Assembly: GCF_018228765.1 (NCBI RefSeq)
Contig: NZ_CP073695.1
Span: forward strand, 1,178,001 to 1,242,000
Length of the DNA: 64,000 nt
Source: Halorubrum ruber
GTDB taxonomy: Archaea > Halobacteriota > Halobacteria > Halobacteriales > Haloferacaceae
Direction of reading: 5' to 3'
Below the pieces are notes generated by a model, which was not told where the DNA came from, did not search any database, and saw only the letters and a program-made list of their open reading frames with translations. Made by a program: the position numbers and the translations under genes. Shown here piece by piece: positions 62,637 through 64,000 of this stretch. Position 1 is the stretch's first letter. Every line of letters begins with the position of its first letter.

Positions 62637-63718
62637 GCGGGAACTCGGAGACGGCGTCGAGCGCTTCCGATGCCCCTGACGGCCCCGACGCCGAGAGCGA
62701 CACCGACACCGCCGACACGATGCGCGAGCGCGCCGGCGAGAACCGCGTCAAGCTCTGGCTGCTGTTGCGCGCGAACCGACTCGTCGTCGCGGGGGTCCTG
62801 ACGGTCGCCGTCTTCGTCGCGTTCGTCGCCGTCGCAGTCGGCCTCTCGCCGTCCCTCGCGGAGAAGGTCGGGTCGAGCGACCCGATCGAGACGCTGTTCG
62901 CCTCGATGATCACGGCGATCGTCACCGGGGCGACGCTCGTCGTCACGATCGGACAGCTCGTGCTCACGCAGGAGAACGGCCCGCTCGGCGACCAGCAGGA
63001 GCGCATGGACGACACGCTCGCGGTCCGGGGCGACATCGCGGAACTCACTGACGGGCCGACGCCGACCGACCCGGCCGCGTTCCTCGACGCGATCCTCGGC
63101 GCCGCGGCGGAGCGCGCCCGTGACCTCCGCGACGCGGTGGACGATGAGGGAGACGACGCCGACGGGTCGAGCCGGGACGCGCTCCGAGCGGAGGTCGACG
63201 ACCTCGTGACGGGACTCACCGAGAACGCCGACGCGGTTCGCGGCCAGCTCGACGGCGCCGAGTTCGGTTCCTTCGACGTCGTGTTCGCCGCGCTCAACTT
63301 CGACTACGGGCCGAAGATCGGCCGGATCGAGCGCATCACGACCGATCACGACGAGACGCTCACGGACGACGAGCGGAACCGCCTCGGGGAGCTGAAAGAG
63401 ACGCTGTCGCTGTTCGGCCCCGCCCGCGAGCACGTCAAGACGCTGTACTTCCAGTGGGCGCTGATCGACCTCTCGCGCCTGATCTTGTACGCCGCGGTGC
63501 CGGCGCTGGTGGTCGCTGGCGTCACCCTCACCGCCGTCGACGCCGGCACGTTCCCGGGGAGCACCCTCGGCGTCGACCACGTGACGCTCGTCGTCGGCGG
63601 CGCGTTCGCCGTCTCGCTGCTCCCGTTCTCGCTTTTCGTCTCCTATCTGCTCCGCGTGCTCACCCTCGCGAAGCGCACGCTCGCCATCGGGCCGCTGGTG
63701 TTGCGCGACTCGGAGTGA
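62633..63718 (+). CDS. Four-helix membrane protein, conserved in haloarchaea (361 aa)
   Basis: After an acidic leader and a basic patch (ENRVKLWLLLRANRLV), there are two helices (VVAGVLTVAVFVAFVAVAVG and LFASMITAIVTGATLVVTIG). A soluble, helical domain follows (residues about 120-265), and two more helices near the C-terminus (LILYAAVPALVVAGVTLTAV and LVVGGAFAVSLLPFSLFVSY). No motif of a known transporter is seen. It is translationally coupled to the lipoprotein gene upstream (ATGA overlap), suggesting a membrane complex. Confidence 0.8.
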   Translation: MSGNSETASSASDAPDGPDAESDTDTADTMRERAGENRVKLWLLLRANRLVVAGVLTVAVFVAFVAVAVGLSPSLAEKVGSSDPIETLFASMITAIVTGATLVVTIGQLVLTQENGPLGDQQERMDDTLAVRGDIAELTDGPTPTDPAAFLDAILGAAAERARDLRDAVDDEGDDADGSSRDALRAEVDDLVTGLTENADAVRGQLDGAEFGSFDVVFAALNFDYGPKIGRIERITTDHDETLTDDERNRLGELKETLSLFGPAREHVKTLYFQWALIDLSRLILYAAVPALVVAGVTLTAVDAGTFPGSTLGVDHVTLVVGGAFAVSLLPFSLFVSYLLRVLTLAKRTLAIGPLVLRDSE

Positions 63719-63853
63719 GCTCGCTGTCGCTCTCGAACGTGCGGGACGCTCGGACGCGTCGGAACGTCGTCCGAGACACTACCGGGCGGGAATCTACTGA
63801 TAGGCTCGGTGGACGTGGAACCGGCCGTGTGAGCGACGAGTGACCGCCGAAAA

Positions 63854-63862
63854 GATATAAAC
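63854..63862 (+). promoter_or_regulatory. TATA box for the DUF433 gene
   Basis: GATATAAAC lies 24-32 bases before the ATG at 63886. Together with the short spacing it supports a near-leaderless transcript. Confidence 0.55.
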
Positions 63863-63885
63863 GAGAACGCGACCAATGACGACGT

Positions 63886-64000
63886 ATGAGTATCTCCCGC
63901 GACGAGGACGTCCTCGGGGGCGAACCCCGAATCGAGGGGACGAGAGTCGGCGTCCGGCACGTCGCGGCCAGGGTCGTCGATAACGACCGGTCACCCGCAC
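63886..64000 (+). CDS. Partial DUF433-family antitoxin-like protein
   Basis: The visible 38 residues read ISRDEDVLGGEPRIEGTRVG then VRHVAARVVDNDRSPA, the start of a DUF433 domain with the GGxPxIxGTR signature. DUF433 proteins are small DNA-binding proteins, often paired with PIN-type or DUF5615-type toxins. The gene runs off the end of the window, so a toxin partner cannot be seen. The start is fixed by the TATA box and the immediate motif. Confidence 0.82.
   Translation, partial: MSISRDEDVLGGEPRIEGTRVGVRHVAARVVDNDRSPA

Overview
The window is chromosomal DNA of a haloarchaeon (class Halobacteria), probably Halorubrum or a close relative; the genus is an inference. The grounds are very high G+C with C/G-ending codons, proteins rich in Asp and Glu and poor in Lys, short leaders with TATA boxes, archaeal information-processing genes (rps13-rps4-rps11-rpoD cluster, Cbf5, FEN1, RfcL, RpoK/RpoN), haloarchaeal HTH-10 and pilin families, and intergenic TTTATAAA repeat clusters. 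No rRNA, CRISPR array or replication origin was seen.

Layout. 1-9020: two small zinc proteins, 6-phosphogluconate dehydrogenase, threonine synthase, an HTH-10 regulator, the glycine cleavage genes gcvH-gcvPA-gcvPB (no gcvT here), FEN1 and a J-domain/ferredoxin fusion. 9141-18178: a DHH/OB nuclease-like protein, Yip1 protein, pilin-like protein, a Gfo/Idh oxidoreductase with a TIM-barrel isomerase, a PspA homologue, and a DgcA/DgcN-type pair for D-glutamate use. 18255-20111: a lone TnpB element followed by repeat copy A. 20118-31055: a C1 and molybdo/tungsto-enzyme neighbourhood with formate dehydrogenase, formaldehyde dehydrogenase, a CobW GTPase, YqeC and an unusual AOR-family protein. 31105-35543: Mrp, isopentenyl phosphate kinase, mevalonate kinase, MscS and DUF4870. 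35629-41865: ribosomal protein and RNA polymerase operon with tRNA-Leu and tRNA-Ser; enolase carries a one-base frameshift here.

42165-46961: repeat copy C, an alcohol dehydrogenase, cytidylate kinase, Cbf5 and an aspartoacylase-like protein. 47008-49038: tRNA-Pro followed by a lower-GC, gene-poor stretch with a remnant of an Eco57I-type methylase, then a type IV pilin. 49348-57581: RfcL, a histidine kinase, an alcohol dehydrogenase, a complete polar amino acid ABC transporter operon and heme A synthase. 57668-64000: repeat copy B, a DUF5814-like protein, tRNA-His with a duplicated 3' end, an MBL-fold hydrolase, a 7TM histidine kinase, a decayed Na+/Ca2+ antiporter, a lipoprotein/membrane-protein pair and the start of a DUF433 gene.

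The most novel signal is the intergenic repeat family (copies A 19706-20111, C 42165-42524 reversed, B 57668-58208). Each copy has a conserved GC-rich core, hairpins whose arm sequences differ between copies but stay complementary, and a short tandem array of roughly 57-nt units each carrying a TTTATAAA-like box. This looks like a structured non-coding element. Other notable points are an AOR-family protein with no visible [4Fe-4S] cysteines, tRNA-linked scars, and several decayed genes.
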